Below are positions 33,234 through 42,407 of a stretch of DNA of 64,000 nucleotides, in pieces. The stretch's first letter is position 1; each line of letters opens with the position of its first letter. The position numbers and the translations under genes were made by a program. Source of the stretch: Mucilaginibacter psychrotolerans (GTDB taxonomy: Bacteria > Bacteroidota > Bacteroidia > Sphingobacteriales > Sphingobacteriaceae); assembly GCF_004519315.1 (NCBI RefSeq), contig NZ_SOZE01000022.1:37257-101256 (forward strand), written 5' to 3'. The notes below the pieces were generated by a model, which saw only the letters and a program-made list of their open reading frames with translations, was not told the origin of the DNA and ran no database searches.

Positions 33234-34604
33234 ATGTCATTAACGGATAAGCTTTTAACCGAAAAATATAACGTTGCCGCGCCGCGCTACACCAGCTACC
33301 CCACCATGCCCTATTGGGATACGGAAGCATTTACAACTAACGCATGGGCAGCCAGCGTGCAAGCCTCATTTACCCATAGCAACAGCACCGATGGGATAAG
33401 CCTGTACGTGCACCTCCCTTTTTGCGAAAGCCTTTGCACCTATTGCGGCTGTAATACACGCATTACCAAAAACCACGGGGTAGAGCAGCCTTACATCAAA
33501 GCGGTATTAAAGGAATGGCAGATGTACAGGGATATGATGGGCGATACCCCCGTAATACGCGAATTGCATTTGGGTGGTGGCACGCCAACCTTCTTCAGTC
33601 CCGAAAATTTAAAGCAACTGATAGAAGGCTTGCTTGATGGTGCCATTGTACACCTCCGCGCCGAATTCAGCTTTGAAGCCCACCCGGGTAATACCACTGC
33701 GGAGCATTTGAAAGCATTATACGCCGTTGGCTTCCGTCGCCTTAGTTTGGGCATCCAGGATTTCGACCCGAAGGTGCAGTTCATCATCAACCGGCACCAA
33801 ACGCTTGAGCAGGTGCGCGAGGTTACCATGGAGGCCCGCCGTATGGGTTACACCTCTATTAACTACGATTTGATTTATGGCCTGCCGCTGCAAACTGCCG
33901 ACGGACTGATCAGCACCATGCAAATGGTAAGCGAGCTGATGCCCGATAGGATTGCCTTTTACAGCTATGCCCACGTACCCTGGATAAAAGCCAGTCAGCG
34001 CCGCTTCACCGAAGCCGACCTGCCCGATGCCGACGCTAAACAAAAACTATACGGTATTGGCCGTAGCCTGCTCAAAAACTACGGCTATATAGAAGTGGGT
34101 ATGGACCACTTTGCCCTGCCACACGATTCGTTGTTACAAGCAGCGGAGAGCGGCCAGCTGCATCGTAATTTTATGGGCTATACGCATCAGCACACCCAAT
34201 TGATGATAGGCTTGGGCGTATCGTCTATCAGCGATTCCTGGTATGGTTTTGCGCAAAACGTAAAACAGCTGGAAGAATACCACAGGCTGATAGAACAAGG
34301 CGAGTTGCCGGTGTTCAAGGGCCATATACTCACCCGGGATGACCTTGTATTGCGCAAGCACATCCTCAATATCATGTGTACCGGCACCACCACCTGGAAC
34401 CACCATACCGAGCCCTGTGAGGCCCTGGTATTTGGCATAGAACGCCTGCAGGCCCTGGAAGACGACGACCTGATAGAACTCAATTTTTTAGGCCTTACCG
34501 TAACCGAAAAAGGCAAACGCTTTTTGCGCAATATATGTATGGCCCTGGATGCCCGCCTTTGGGCCGACAAGCCAACCACGCCGCTGTTTAGCATGGCGGT
34601 ATAG
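33234..34604 (+). CDS. hemN: Oxygen-independent coproporphyrinogen III oxidase
   Basis: A 456-residue radical SAM enzyme converting coproporphyrinogen III to protoporphyrinogen IX without oxygen. The cluster motif is HLPFCESLCTYCGC with Cys64, Cys68 and Cys71 (plus Cys73), the glycine-rich SAM site is HLGGGTPTFFSPENL, and the HemN C-terminal domain is present (YIEVGMDHFALPHD, and the GTTTWNHH segment), so it is HemN rather than the HemW relative. It would supply haem for the cbb3 oxidase and kinase under low oxygen. I find no operator directly upstream; it may be read through from ldhA. Confidence 0.93.
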   Translation: MSLTDKLLTEKYNVAAPRYTSYPTMPYWDTEAFTTNAWAASVQASFTHSNSTDGISLYVHLPFCESLCTYCGCNTRITKNHGVEQPYIKAVLKEWQMYRDMMGDTPVIRELHLGGGTPTFFSPENLKQLIEGLLDGAIVHLRAEFSFEAHPGNTTAEHLKALYAVGFRRLSLGIQDFDPKVQFIINRHQTLEQVREVTMEARRMGYTSINYDLIYGLPLQTADGLISTMQMVSELMPDRIAFYSYAHVPWIKASQRRFTEADLPDADAKQKLYGIGRSLLKNYGYIEVGMDHFALPHDSLLQAAESGQLHRNFMGYTHQHTQLMIGLGVSSISDSWYGFAQNVKQLEEYHRLIEQGELPVFKGHILTRDDLVLRKHILNIMCTGTTTWNHHTEPCEALVFGIERLQALEDDDLIELNFLGLTVTEKGKRFLRNICMALDARLWADKPTTPLFSMAV

Positions 34605-35064
34605 AAAGTAGTAATAGCGCCATAACCACACCAACTCTTCCCCCCTTGTCATTGCTAAGCCCCCGGACGGGGCTAGCGCATTTGGGGGCTGTGGCAATCT
34701 CCTCTCGAGGTCCGAGCGAATTTTCAGCCACTTAACCAACCAGAAATTTTTTAACTATAGCGCTAAAAACGACTGTTCAAAACAAGTAAAAGGCTTTTTG
34801 CTTTTTCAACCGTAGAAAGGCGAAAAAACCTCCGAAAACCACAGAAAAGCACCGATTTTTTTCGGGAATTTTGATGGTTTTATCCTGCCACCGGGGTAAC
34901 AAAACGGGAACAAAAGTACACCGCGGGAGCTCACCATTTCCTTGTATTTTTTGAAATTCTATAAAATAAAAACCGCACAAGAACTTCGGTAAGTTAGACC
35001 TATAAACAAAAAAGCCGGCTACATCTAAACGATGGCCGACTTGCTGTTTATATGAATTGTTGAA
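34605..35064. repeat. 460-bp gap with a decayed palindromic repeat
   Basis: Holds an imperfect palindrome at about 34646-34702 (TTGTCATTGC at the left, GGCAATCTCC at the right, GC-rich centre), of the GTCATTGCGA...GCAATC type common in this phylum. A partial AAGCCGGC/GGCCGACTT hairpin near 35010-35043 could be a terminator for the convergent genes. I see no gene; an AT-rich segment in between shows nothing. Confidence 0.5.
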
Positions 35065-36084
35065 TTAGGCTGTTGCTATTTCCAGCACAATGCGGCCTTC
35101 AATCTCACCCTTTTTCATGTTATCGAAAACGGTATTGATGTCTTCCAGCTTGGCCGTATGTACGGTGGCTTTTACCTTGCCGGCAACGGCAAATGCAATG
35201 GCTTCCTGCATATCTTTACGGGTACCTACAATAGATCCCCTGATGGTGTAGCGGTTAAGAACCGTATCAAATATCGACAGATCGAAGCCGCCTTTTGGTA
35301 AACCATTGAGGGCCAGAGTACCTTTGCGCCTAAGCATGCCTATACCCTGCTCAAACGCAACAGGCGATACCGCAGTTACCAGCACGCCATGCATGCCGCC
35401 GGTTTGTTTCTTCAGATAGCTGCCGGGGTCCTGCTGTTTGGCATTCACCACCAAATCGGCCCCCAGGCGTTTTGCCAGGTCGAGCTTATCATCGGCAATA
35501 TCTACAGCGGCCACCAGCATGCCCATGGCTTTGGCGTATTGTATGGCCAAATGCCCCAGTCCGCCTATGCCCGATATAGCTACCCACTCACCGGGTTTGG
35601 TTTCGGTTTCCTTCAGGCCTTTGTACACAGTAACGCCGGCACAAATAATAGGTGCCATATCCACAAAATTAACCCCCGCCGGAAAATGCGCCACGTAGCG
35701 CGAATCGGCCACTACATATTCGGCGAAGCTGCCGTTCACGCTATACCCGCCGTTCTGTTGTTCCGCACAAAGCGTTTCCCAACCGGTAATGCAAAACTCG
35801 CAGCAACCGCATGCACTGTAAAGCCAGGGCACACCTACTATATCGCCTTCCTGCACATTGGTTACGCCCTGCCCTTTGGCTACAACATAGCCTATCCCCT
35901 CGTGCCCGGGTATCAGCGGCAACTGCGGCTTAACGGGCCAGTCGCCGTTGCAGGCGTGTAAATCGGTATGGCAAACGCCACAAGCCATTACTTTTACCAA
36001 CAGCTGGTTGTAGCCTGGCTCGGGAACGGGGACTTGTTCAATCAGCAACGGTGCTCCAAATTCATGGATTACGGCAGCCTTCAT
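35065..36084 (-). CDS. adhP: Zinc-dependent alcohol dehydrogenase (AdhP-like)
   Basis: A 339-residue cytoplasmic medium-chain dehydrogenase. I use the ATG at 36084 (KAAVIHEFG); another ATG five codons upstream is possible. Catalytic zinc ligands lie in CGVCHTDLHACNGDW and GHEGIGYV, structural zinc cysteines in ACGCCEFCITGWETLC, and the NAD site is ISGIGGLGHLAIQYA. It interconverts ethanol and acetaldehyde, fitting fermentative growth beside ldhA. It may be co-transcribed with the small membrane protein gene upstream (gap about 50 bases), which has the regulon operator. Confidence 0.9.
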   Translation of the reverse strand: MKAAVIHEFGAPLLIEQVPVPEPGYNQLLVKVMACGVCHTDLHACNGDWPVKPQLPLIPGHEGIGYVVAKGQGVTNVQEGDIVGVPWLYSACGCCEFCITGWETLCAEQQNGGYSVNGSFAEYVVADSRYVAHFPAGVNFVDMAPIICAGVTVYKGLKETETKPGEWVAISGIGGLGHLAIQYAKAMGMLVAAVDIADDKLDLAKRLGADLVVNAKQQDPGSYLKKQTGGMHGVLVTAVSPVAFEQGIGMLRRKGTLALNGLPKGGFDLSIFDTVLNRYTIRGSIVGTRKDMQEAIAFAVAGKVKATVHTAKLEDINTVFDNMKKGEIEGRIVLEIATA

Positions 36085-36137
36085 TGTTTTTGGGATCATG
36101 TTTGTTTAACTGGTTAGATGAATAAGATGCGATAGTA

Positions 36138-36485
36138 TTAAATCAAAAAGATAAGTAACATCAGTACATGCGTAACAACGCTTACGGCCAGTAAACCCAG
36201 CAGTGTTTTGATACCAGAGCCGCCCATGCCTGCAATAATATTGGCGAAAAACAGCGCCAGTGTAATAGCCAGTACAACTATCGGCGCGTGGAAGTAGTAC
36301 ATAAATACGGCTGGCAGCGGCAGGAAGAGTACGCCTTGCGCTATCAGGGATACTAAAAACCAAGCGGTTTTGTTAGGTGCCTGCTCATCGGCCCAGAGGC
36401 TTAGGCGGGTAAGGAAATTGTTAGTAGTGGTTTTAGCAGGAGTGCTATTGGCCCAGTGGGCGGCAGTGTTGGTTAAAGTTGCCAT
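36138..36485 (-). CDS. Hypothetical membrane protein with regulon promoter
   Basis: A 115-residue protein with a polar N-terminus of about 40 residues and three closely packed membrane helices (about residues 42-62, 66-86 and 95-115). I know no family. Its promoter is the cleanest of the regulon: operator TGACAGGCGTCA and, exactly 45 bases downstream, CATCTTTG (7 of 8 with TAnnTTTG). It is upstream of adhP in the same direction, so it may lead an adh operon. Confidence 0.7.
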   Translation of the reverse strand: MATLTNTAAHWANSTPAKTTTNNFLTRLSLWADEQAPNKTAWFLVSLIAQGVLFLPLPAVFMYYFHAPIVVLAITLALFFANIIAGMGGSGIKTLLGLLAVSVVTHVLMLLIFLI

Positions 36486-36511
36486 GATGTGTGTATTGAT
36501 AATTTATACCA

Positions 36512-36519
36512 CAAAGATG
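36512..36519 (-). promoter_or_regulatory. Predicted -7 element of the small membrane protein gene
   Basis: CATCTTTG on the minus strand, one change from TAnnTTTG, 45 bases from the operator at 36565-36576. Confidence 0.55.
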
Positions 36520-36564
36520 GCCAGTTGGCCACGCCCAAGCCATGACGGCGGGCCTTTTCAAAAG

Positions 36565-36576
36565 TGACAGGCGTCA
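36565..36576. promoter_or_regulatory. Operator TGACAGGCGTCA
   Basis: Perfect TGAC-n4-GTCA palindrome (GTGAC..GTCAC extended), between the 3' end of the cco operon and the small membrane protein gene; the latter is its target by orientation. Confidence 0.75.
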
Positions 36577-36586
36577 CATTTGTTGG

Positions 36587-37273
36587 TCAATGGCAAATAC
36601 TGCCATCGGGGTTCCTGGCAGGGCTAAGGTAAGGTATATCGAGGCCTGCTCCGCGCAGAATAAACCATAGGCCCAGGCAAACCATTAGGTAGGGCAAAAA
36701 CACGTTTATTTTGCGGCGCACCGCCGGCCCCGCGAAGCCTGCGCTTACGGTAGCAAGCAGCATCAGTGGGAAGGTGCCAGCGCCAAACCAAAACATATAT
36801 TGCGATGCAGTTACCGGCGATGGCGTATTGATTGCGCCCAACAAAGCCAGATACACAAAACCACAAGGCAAAAATCCATTCAATAACCCAACGGCCAAAT
36901 GCCCGGCCTGGTGCTTTAAAGCATAGTTCAGCATACGGTTTACCGGCGAAAAAAAGGCTTTATTGCCTTTGCCTAGTAACAGCCTCCATTTTAATATGCG
37001 ACTTACGCCTACCGCAATAATAATAAGCCCCGTAACAATACTTACGGCCTGCTGCAGGTTTGCCAGCCACAATTGCTTACCCAAAAATCCCACTACAAAG
37101 CCCAGCAACGTATAAGTGATAACCCGACCGCTGTTGTAAAGTAACTTATCTACAACCATACGCCAGCGGCTTTGCCCAAACGAGGGGATGGCTAAAGCAA
37201 GCGGCCCGCACATGCCAACGCAGTGCAGGCTGCCAAACAAGCCTATAAAAAAAGCGATCTCGTTGCTGCTCAT
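36587..37273 (-). CDS. Sulfite exporter TauE/SafE family protein (UreH-like) of the cco operon
   Basis: A 228-residue inner-membrane protein with about six helices. FFIGLFGSLHCVGMCGPLALAIP at the start, with the CxxxC pair, and GLLNGFLPCGFVYLALLGA in the middle are typical of the UreH/SafE-type transporters that accompany cbb3 oxidase genes in Bacteroidota, where a role in copper delivery to the oxidase is suspected. The start overlaps the ccoH stop (ATGA), so it is the last gene of the operon. Confidence 0.85.
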   Translation of the reverse strand: MSSNEIAFFIGLFGSLHCVGMCGPLALAIPSFGQSRWRMVVDKLLYNSGRVITYTLLGFVVGFLGKQLWLANLQQAVSIVTGLIIIAVGVSRILKWRLLLGKGNKAFFSPVNRMLNYALKHQAGHLAVGLLNGFLPCGFVYLALLGAINTPSPVTASQYMFWFGAGTFPLMLLATVSAGFAGPAVRRKINVFLPYLMVCLGLWFILRGAGLDIPYLSPARNPDGSICH

Positions 37274-37692
37274 TTTACCAACACTTCTTTTTTATACAAG
37301 TATTGTTTGTTGTTGCTTTTCCATTCTATTGATAATTGCCAGGGGCCGCGGGCCATGTTGGCCAATGGAATAGTCACTAGCCGCCCTGTATCTGAGTTGA
37401 GTTGGAATACCTTATCCATACTTGTGCTGGAGGGGCGCATGAACTTGACGTTACCAACAACCGGCCTGTTAAACACGAATTGCAAGGCCCCGTTTGTCTG
37501 TGTGATGGTGGGGCGGGCATTGTCTTTAGTTACCTGTTGTTCGCGGTTGTACTCTTGGTTAAAGTTCAAACCCTTTTCATAATACTGGTGGTCAAAATCA
37601 TCTGCCGGCACATTGAACATGTAGATGCACATACAGATGATGAAGAGCATAAATACTACCATGCCCCCAATTATTCCTTTTCCCCAATTCAT
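37270..37692 (-). CDS. ccoH: FixH family protein (CcoH)
   Basis: A 140-residue membrane-anchored protein: one N-terminal helix (residues 8-26, GGMVVFMLFIICMCIYMF) followed by a periplasmic beta-domain, with DHQYYEKGLNFNQEYNREQQ, the usual FixH text. FixH/CcoH assists assembly and stability of cbb3 oxidase. It follows ccoG by four bases and overlaps the SafE-like gene. Confidence 0.88.
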   Translation of the reverse strand: MNWGKGIIGGMVVFMLFIICMCIYMFNVPADDFDHQYYEKGLNFNQEYNREQQVTKDNARPTITQTNGALQFVFNRPVVGNVKFMRPSSTSMDKVFQLNSDTGRLVTIPLANMARGPWQLSIEWKSNNKQYLYKKEVLVK

Positions 37693-37696
37693 TTGC

Positions 37697-39073
37697 TTAA
37701 TTATTTACAGGGCCTAAAAAAGAGGCGCTTACGGTTTGTATGATCTTGTTATTGGCTATCACCTGCAGCTTAATATCCGTTTTTGGCGTATGGATGGCCG
37801 CTGCCTTCACCATCAGAAAAAACACCACTTTGGTAGAGCCGCCTTTGGCAATTTTATCCGGTGCCTGGATATATTTTATTTTGATAGCCGGGTCTTCTGC
37901 TTTAATAGTGATGGTGGTTGGCACGTTGAATTTATTGATAATTTCGGCATTGTAAATATTGCTGATGTAGCCTCCGGGTTGTTCCTGGTACAGCATACCG
38001 GCACTGCGCATCACGGTCATATCCAAATCTGTCCTGCTGAAGATAAAGTAACAAAGTACCGACATCATCACCGCAATTACCGCGCTATAGCCCATCATCC
38101 TGAGCGTAAAAACAGGCTTTTGATTATTGGCGATCATGTTTTCAGAATAGTAGCCAATGAGGTTGCGCGGCTTGTGTATCTTATCCATCACATAATCGCA
38201 GGCATCTATACATGCGGTGCAATTAACGCACTCCAGCTGTGTGCCGTTACGGATATCAATACCCGTAGGGCAAACCGCTACGCAGAGGTTACAATCTACA
38301 CAATCGCCCAGCGGAGGTGCCGATGGCCCGGCATTTCTATCAAGTTTACCTCGAGGCTCTCCCCTTGTCTTGTTATAGGCCACAACAATGGTATCGTTAT
38401 CTAAAAGCACGCCCTGCAAACGGCCATAGGGGCATATTACGGTACATACCAGCTCGCGCACCTGACTGTAAACAAAGTAAAAAACGGCAGTAAACACCCA
38501 AATACTAAGGAAGCCAACCCAATGCAGGCTAACCGACTCGGTAACTATTTTTACCAGTGCCTCGCTGCCGATGACGTATGCCAGGAAAGTGTTGGCTATT
38601 AAAAACGACACGAGGATGAACAACAGGTGCTTGCTGCCTTTCTTCAGTATCTTTTCCCTGTCCCAGGGCGCGGCATCCAGTTGTTTGCGTTTGTTGGCAT
38701 CGCCCTCTATCCATATCTCTATCTTACGGAAAACCATCTCCATAAATATGGTTTGGGGGCATATCCAGCCGCAAAACACCCGGCCGAAAGCCAGCGTAAA
38801 CAGGGCCACGCAAACAATGAACACGAGCGTGGCCAGCACAAACAGAAAGATATCCTGCGGCCAAAAAACCTGTCCCGCTATCACAAAGTGCCGTTCCAAC
38901 ACATTCAGCAGCAATAGCGGCTGCCCGTTTATCCGCAGGAACGGCCCCGCAAAAAAGAACACCAGGTACACATAGCTAATGATGCTCCGCCACTTGTAAA
39001 ACCTGCCTTTACGCAACGATGGATATAGCCACCTCCTCTTACCTTCGCTCCCAATCGTTATCGATGCGTCCAT
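37697..39073 (-). CDS. ccoG: Cytochrome c oxidase accessory protein CcoG (FixG/RdxA)
   Basis: A 458-residue inner-membrane iron-sulfur protein that reduces copper during cbb3 assembly. It has membrane helices at about residues 30-50, 90-110, 150-170, 185-205 and 330-350; the text VFCGWICPQTIFMEMVFRKIE; and two 4Fe-4S motifs, CVDCNLCVAVCPTGIDIRNG and CVNCTACIDACDYVMDKI (about residues 262-310). The C-terminal Ig-like FixG domain follows. Length is normal. Confidence 0.93.
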   Translation of the reverse strand: MDASITIGSEGKRRWLYPSLRKGRFYKWRSIISYVYLVFFFAGPFLRINGQPLLLLNVLERHFVIAGQVFWPQDIFLFVLATLVFIVCVALFTLAFGRVFCGWICPQTIFMEMVFRKIEIWIEGDANKRKQLDAAPWDREKILKKGSKHLLFILVSFLIANTFLAYVIGSEALVKIVTESVSLHWVGFLSIWVFTAVFYFVYSQVRELVCTVICPYGRLQGVLLDNDTIVVAYNKTRGEPRGKLDRNAGPSAPPLGDCVDCNLCVAVCPTGIDIRNGTQLECVNCTACIDACDYVMDKIHKPRNLIGYYSENMIANNQKPVFTLRMMGYSAVIAVMMSVLCYFIFSRTDLDMTVMRSAGMLYQEQPGGYISNIYNAEIINKFNVPTTITIKAEDPAIKIKYIQAPDKIAKGGSTKVVFFLMVKAAAIHTPKTDIKLQVIANNKIIQTVSASFLGPVNN

Positions 39074-39074
39074 T

Positions 39075-39965
39075 TTAGTTTGCTGCTATTTTATTATCTT
39101 CTTCTTTGGTTCCTTGCGGTTCTTTTGCAGCCGCCGGATGTGTATCTTTCAATGACAATATATAGTTAGCCACATCGGATATCTGCTTGGGCGATAGCTG
39201 CTTTTCCCAGGTAGGCATGCCTTTGCTCAACACACCATATTTCACGGTTTTGAATATGTCGCCAATCTTGTGCCCATGTAACCAATACTCATCGGTAAGG
39301 TTGGGGCCAACTACACCCTGACCGTGTTCGCCATGACAAGCTGCGCAGTTTTGTTTAAACACAGCCTGCCCCGATGCGATCACTTCCGGATCGCTAACAA
39401 ATTTTACCGTATTCTCGTCTACACGGTTTGCAGCTTTACTCAGGTACACCTTTTGCGCCGCATCAGCCTGTGCAACCTCGTTTTTATACTCATCATACTG
39501 CAAAGGTGCCAGCCCAAAAACATGGTATATGAGCAGATAGCACACTGCAAATGCTATGGTACTATAAAAAAGCACCATAAACCAGGCCGGCGTGGGGTTG
39601 TCAAGCTCCTGTATGCCATCATACTCGTGTTCCATAATCATATCCTTTTCTTCGGATAGTGGCCTTAAGGATAATAACTTGTTCCAAACCTGCGCCTTGG
39701 GTTTGGCCTCGGCCTTTGCAGGCTTTAGTTCGGCAGCAATTTGCTGGTTGGTATAACCCTGGCTTTTCAAAATAACTTTGGTAAGCACTTTAAAAGTGCG
39801 CAGTATCATCAAAAGCGCTAACAGGAACAGCAGCATCATGGCGATGATGGCACCGTAGCCAATATAATTTTGCATCTCAGGAGATACAAGGCTATCATTT
39901 TGGGCGCTTGCGGGTTGCAAAAACATTACAAAAACAGCAAGCAATATTAAACGTAAGTATTTCAT
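39075..39965 (-). CDS. ccoP: cbb3-type cytochrome c oxidase subunit CcoP, monohaem form
   Basis: A 296-residue protein with an N-terminal hydrophobic signal or helix, a second membrane helix (about 31-50), the CcoP N-terminal domain EHEYDGIQELDNPTPAWFMVLFYSTI with its helix (about 120-150), and one cytochrome c domain with NCAACHGEHGQG (CxxCH near residue 211) and axial Met in GMPTWEKQLS. Proteobacterial CcoP has two haem c sites; this has one, as in many Bacteroidota. It carries electrons to CcoNO. Overlaps the CcoQ-like gene by 4 bases. Confidence 0.92.
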   Translation of the reverse strand: MKYLRLILLAVFVMFLQPASAQNDSLVSPEMQNYIGYGAIIAMMLLFLLALLMILRTFKVLTKVILKSQGYTNQQIAAELKPAKAEAKPKAQVWNKLLSLRPLSEEKDMIMEHEYDGIQELDNPTPAWFMVLFYSTIAFAVCYLLIYHVFGLAPLQYDEYKNEVAQADAAQKVYLSKAANRVDENTVKFVSDPEVIASGQAVFKQNCAACHGEHGQGVVGPNLTDEYWLHGHKIGDIFKTVKYGVLSKGMPTWEKQLSPKQISDVANYILSLKDTHPAAAKEPQGTKEEDNKIAAN

Positions 39966-40153
39966 GGCAATTGGGTGTTAAGTACTTCGCCTTCGTTATC
40001 ATTCAGGGGGATGGCGCTCATATGATCTACATGGCTTTTTTTGAGCCTGAGCAGCAGCACGGTTACAATAATAAAAAACACTAAAAATATCCCCAGTGAG
40101 AAAAGCAGGTACACCTGATTCCCTTGTATGTTTTCTGTAAATTGCTTAAACAT
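39962..40153 (-). CDS. ccoQ: CcoQ-like small membrane protein
   Basis: A 63-residue protein with one membrane helix (about residues 14-35, LLFSLGIFLVFFIIVTVLLLRL) followed by a charged tail (KKSHVDHMSAIPLNDNEGE). Size, helix, tail and position between ccoNO and ccoP fit CcoQ, which stabilises the oxidase complex. Sequence conservation in this family is too low for a firmer call. Confidence 0.75.
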   Translation of the reverse strand: MFKQFTENIQGNQVYLLFSLGIFLVFFIIVTVLLLRLKKSHVDHMSAIPLNDNEGEVLNTQLP

Positions 40154-40160
40154 GATATGG

Positions 40161-42287
40161 TTATTTATTGGTGGTTTTGGTTGCTTTAATATCTACTCCC
40201 AGGCGTTGCAGATAAGCTATCACGGCTATTATCTCTTTATTGCTCTGCACTTTTATCTTATCCTTGGCCAGGTTATCGGCAATATCTTTTGCCTGTTTGT
40301 CAAGTTCTCTGTTGGCTATTTTGTCGTAGCCCGCAGGATATGGCACGCCCAGGGTTTGCATGGCGCGTATTTTGGCTGGTGTAGAAGCGGTGTCAAGCTT
40401 CTGGCTTATTAACCAATCGTAATTTGGCATAATACTGCCTTGTGACATCACGCGGGGATCCATCATGTGGTTATAATGCCAGGCATTGCCGTATTTCTGA
40501 CCTTCACGGGCCAAATCGGGGCCTGTACGCTTAGATCCCCACAAGAACGGATGATCGTACACGAACTCGCCTGCCTTGCTGTACTCACCGTAACGCTCCG
40601 TTTCTGAACGGAAAGGTCTTACAGTTTGTGAGTGACAGTTAGAGCAGCCTTCTCTAATATATATATCGCGGCCCTGCAGTTCCAGCGGGGTATATGGTTT
40701 TACGCTGGCAATAGTAGGCACGTTAGATGATATGGTAAGCGTAGGCATCAGCTCGATAACCGTACCGATGAGGATAACCACTAAGGCAGCCACCATCAAT
40801 TGTATGGGTTTACGTTCCAACCGGCGGTGCCAGGCTTTTTCGCGCTCGATAGTGTGTACTGGCTCCAGCGCCATAGCCTGTGCAGGCTCGTTGGCTACCA
40901 GTTTGCCCTGCCGCATGGTTTTGAAAAGGTTATAGGCCATTACAATAACACCCAGTAAATACATGGCCCCACCTACCGAACGCATGATATGCATCGGGAT
41001 GATTAATAGGGTAGTCTGTAAAAAGTTAGGGTATTTCAATATGCCTTCGGGTGTAAACTCCTTCAGCATTAAGCCCTGGGTAAAACCTGCCCAATACATG
41101 GGTATGGCATAAAACAATATACCCAGCGTGCCTATCCAAAAGTGGAAAGAGGCCAGTTTTTTGGAGTAAAGCTCGGTTTTGTACATTCTCGGCATTAGCC
41201 AATACAAAATGGCAAAAGTGAGGAAGCCATTCCAGCCCAAAGCACCCACGTGTACGTGCGCTACTATCCAATCGGAAAAGTGAGCTATGCTATTTACTTG
41301 TTTAAGCGATAACATAGGCCCTTCGAAAGTGGCCATACCGTAAGCAGTAAGGCCTACTACCATAAACTTAAGCACTACATCTTCGCGTACCTTATCCCAG
41401 GCCCCGCGTAGCGTAAGCAAGCCGTTGATCATACCTCCCCAACTTGGCGCTATCAGCATGATAGAAAAGGCCACACCTAATGATTGCGCCCAGCCAGGTA
41501 ATGTGGTGTATAACAAGTGGTGCGGACCTGCCCATATGTATATAAATATCAGTGCCCAAAAGTGCAGGATACTAAGCTTATAAGAATAAATTGGGCGGTT
41601 GGCCATTTTAGGCAGGAAGTAATACATCATGCCCAGGTATGGCGTGGTAAGGAAAAATGCCACAGCGTTGTGGCCGTACCACCATTGCACCAATGCATCC
41701 TGCACACCGGCATAAACCATATAGCTTTTGAATGGCGATACCGGCAGCTCGAAAGAGTTTACGATATGCAGCACCGCTATGGTAACAAAAGTGGCAATGT
41801 AAAACCAAATGGCTACATATAAATGCCGCTCGCGGCGTTTGAAAATGGTACCGAACATATTAACACCGAACACAACCCATATCAACGTAATGGCTATATC
41901 GATGGGCCATTCCAGTTCGGCATATTCGTGTGATGTGGTTAGGCCAAGCGGCAAAGTAATTACTGCCGATACGATGATTAGTTGCCAGCCCCAGAAGTGT
42001 ATCTGGCTGAGCGCGGTGCTGAACATCCTGGCCTTAAGCAGCCTTTGCAGCGAATAATAAACGCCCATGAATATAGCATTGCCCACAAACGCAAAGATTA
42101 CCGCATTGGTATGCAGTGGCCTGATGCGCCCGAAAGTAGTGTATTGATTGCCCATATTGGCAGCGGGATGAAACAGTTGTATGGCTGCAATAAGCCCTAC
42201 CGTCATCCCGATGATGCCCCAAACAATGGTTGCAATACCAAAGTTGCGCACGATCTTGTTATCATAATAAAATTTCTCCGGCTCCAT
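40161..42287 (-). CDS. ccoNO: cbb3-type cytochrome c oxidase, CcoN-CcoO fusion
   Basis: A 708-residue fusion of the catalytic haem-copper subunit and the monohaem subunit. Residues 1-460 are CcoN with about 12 helices; copper/haem ligands are seen in WWYGHNAVAFFLTTPYLGMMYYFLPK, GPHHLLYTTLP and FSDWIVAHVHVGALGWNGF. From about residue 500 follows CcoO: one helix, then IYIREGCSNCHSQTVRPF (CxxCH) and the RTGPDLAREG segment. It is the terminal oxidase for low oxygen, in the inner membrane. First gene of the operon through safE, with a double operator upstream. Confidence 0.95.
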   Translation of the reverse strand: MEPEKFYYDNKIVRNFGIATIVWGIIGMTVGLIAAIQLFHPAANMGNQYTTFGRIRPLHTNAVIFAFVGNAIFMGVYYSLQRLLKARMFSTALSQIHFWGWQLIIVSAVITLPLGLTTSHEYAELEWPIDIAITLIWVVFGVNMFGTIFKRRERHLYVAIWFYIATFVTIAVLHIVNSFELPVSPFKSYMVYAGVQDALVQWWYGHNAVAFFLTTPYLGMMYYFLPKMANRPIYSYKLSILHFWALIFIYIWAGPHHLLYTTLPGWAQSLGVAFSIMLIAPSWGGMINGLLTLRGAWDKVREDVVLKFMVVGLTAYGMATFEGPMLSLKQVNSIAHFSDWIVAHVHVGALGWNGFLTFAILYWLMPRMYKTELYSKKLASFHFWIGTLGILFYAIPMYWAGFTQGLMLKEFTPEGILKYPNFLQTTLLIIPMHIMRSVGGAMYLLGVIVMAYNLFKTMRQGKLVANEPAQAMALEPVHTIEREKAWHRRLERKPIQLMVAALVVILIGTVIELMPTLTISSNVPTIASVKPYTPLELQGRDIYIREGCSNCHSQTVRPFRSETERYGEYSKAGEFVYDHPFLWGSKRTGPDLAREGQKYGNAWHYNHMMDPRVMSQGSIMPNYDWLISQKLDTASTPAKIRAMQTLGVPYPAGYDKIANRELDKQAKDIADNLAKDKIKVQSNKEIIAVIAYLQRLGVDIKATKTTNK

Positions 42288-42311
42288 ATATTGTGATTTT
42301 TATTTCGGTGG

Positions 42312-42319
42312 TAAAATTA
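42312..42319 (-). promoter_or_regulatory. Predicted -7 element of the cco operon
   Basis: TAATTTTA on the minus strand, 7 of 8 with TAnnTTTG, 24 bases from the start codon. The half-operator at 42343 lies 23 bases and the full operator at 42365 lies 45 bases upstream of it. Confidence 0.55.
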
Positions 42320-42342
42320 TAATCGCCAACCCGGCGACAGAA

Positions 42343-42376
42343 TGACCTCAGTTGGCTTAAAAGGTGATGGCGGTCA
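42343..42376. promoter_or_regulatory. Tandem operators of the cco operon
   Basis: 42365-42376 is TGATGGCGGTCA, a full match to TGAYnnnnRTCA. 42343-42354 is TGACCTCAGTTG, with one intact half. They start 22 bases apart and occupy the class II and class I positions relative to the -7 element. Confidence 0.7.
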
Positions 42377-42407
42377 CTTATCGGTGGCTCGTTGCTTGTC
42401 GTGTGGC

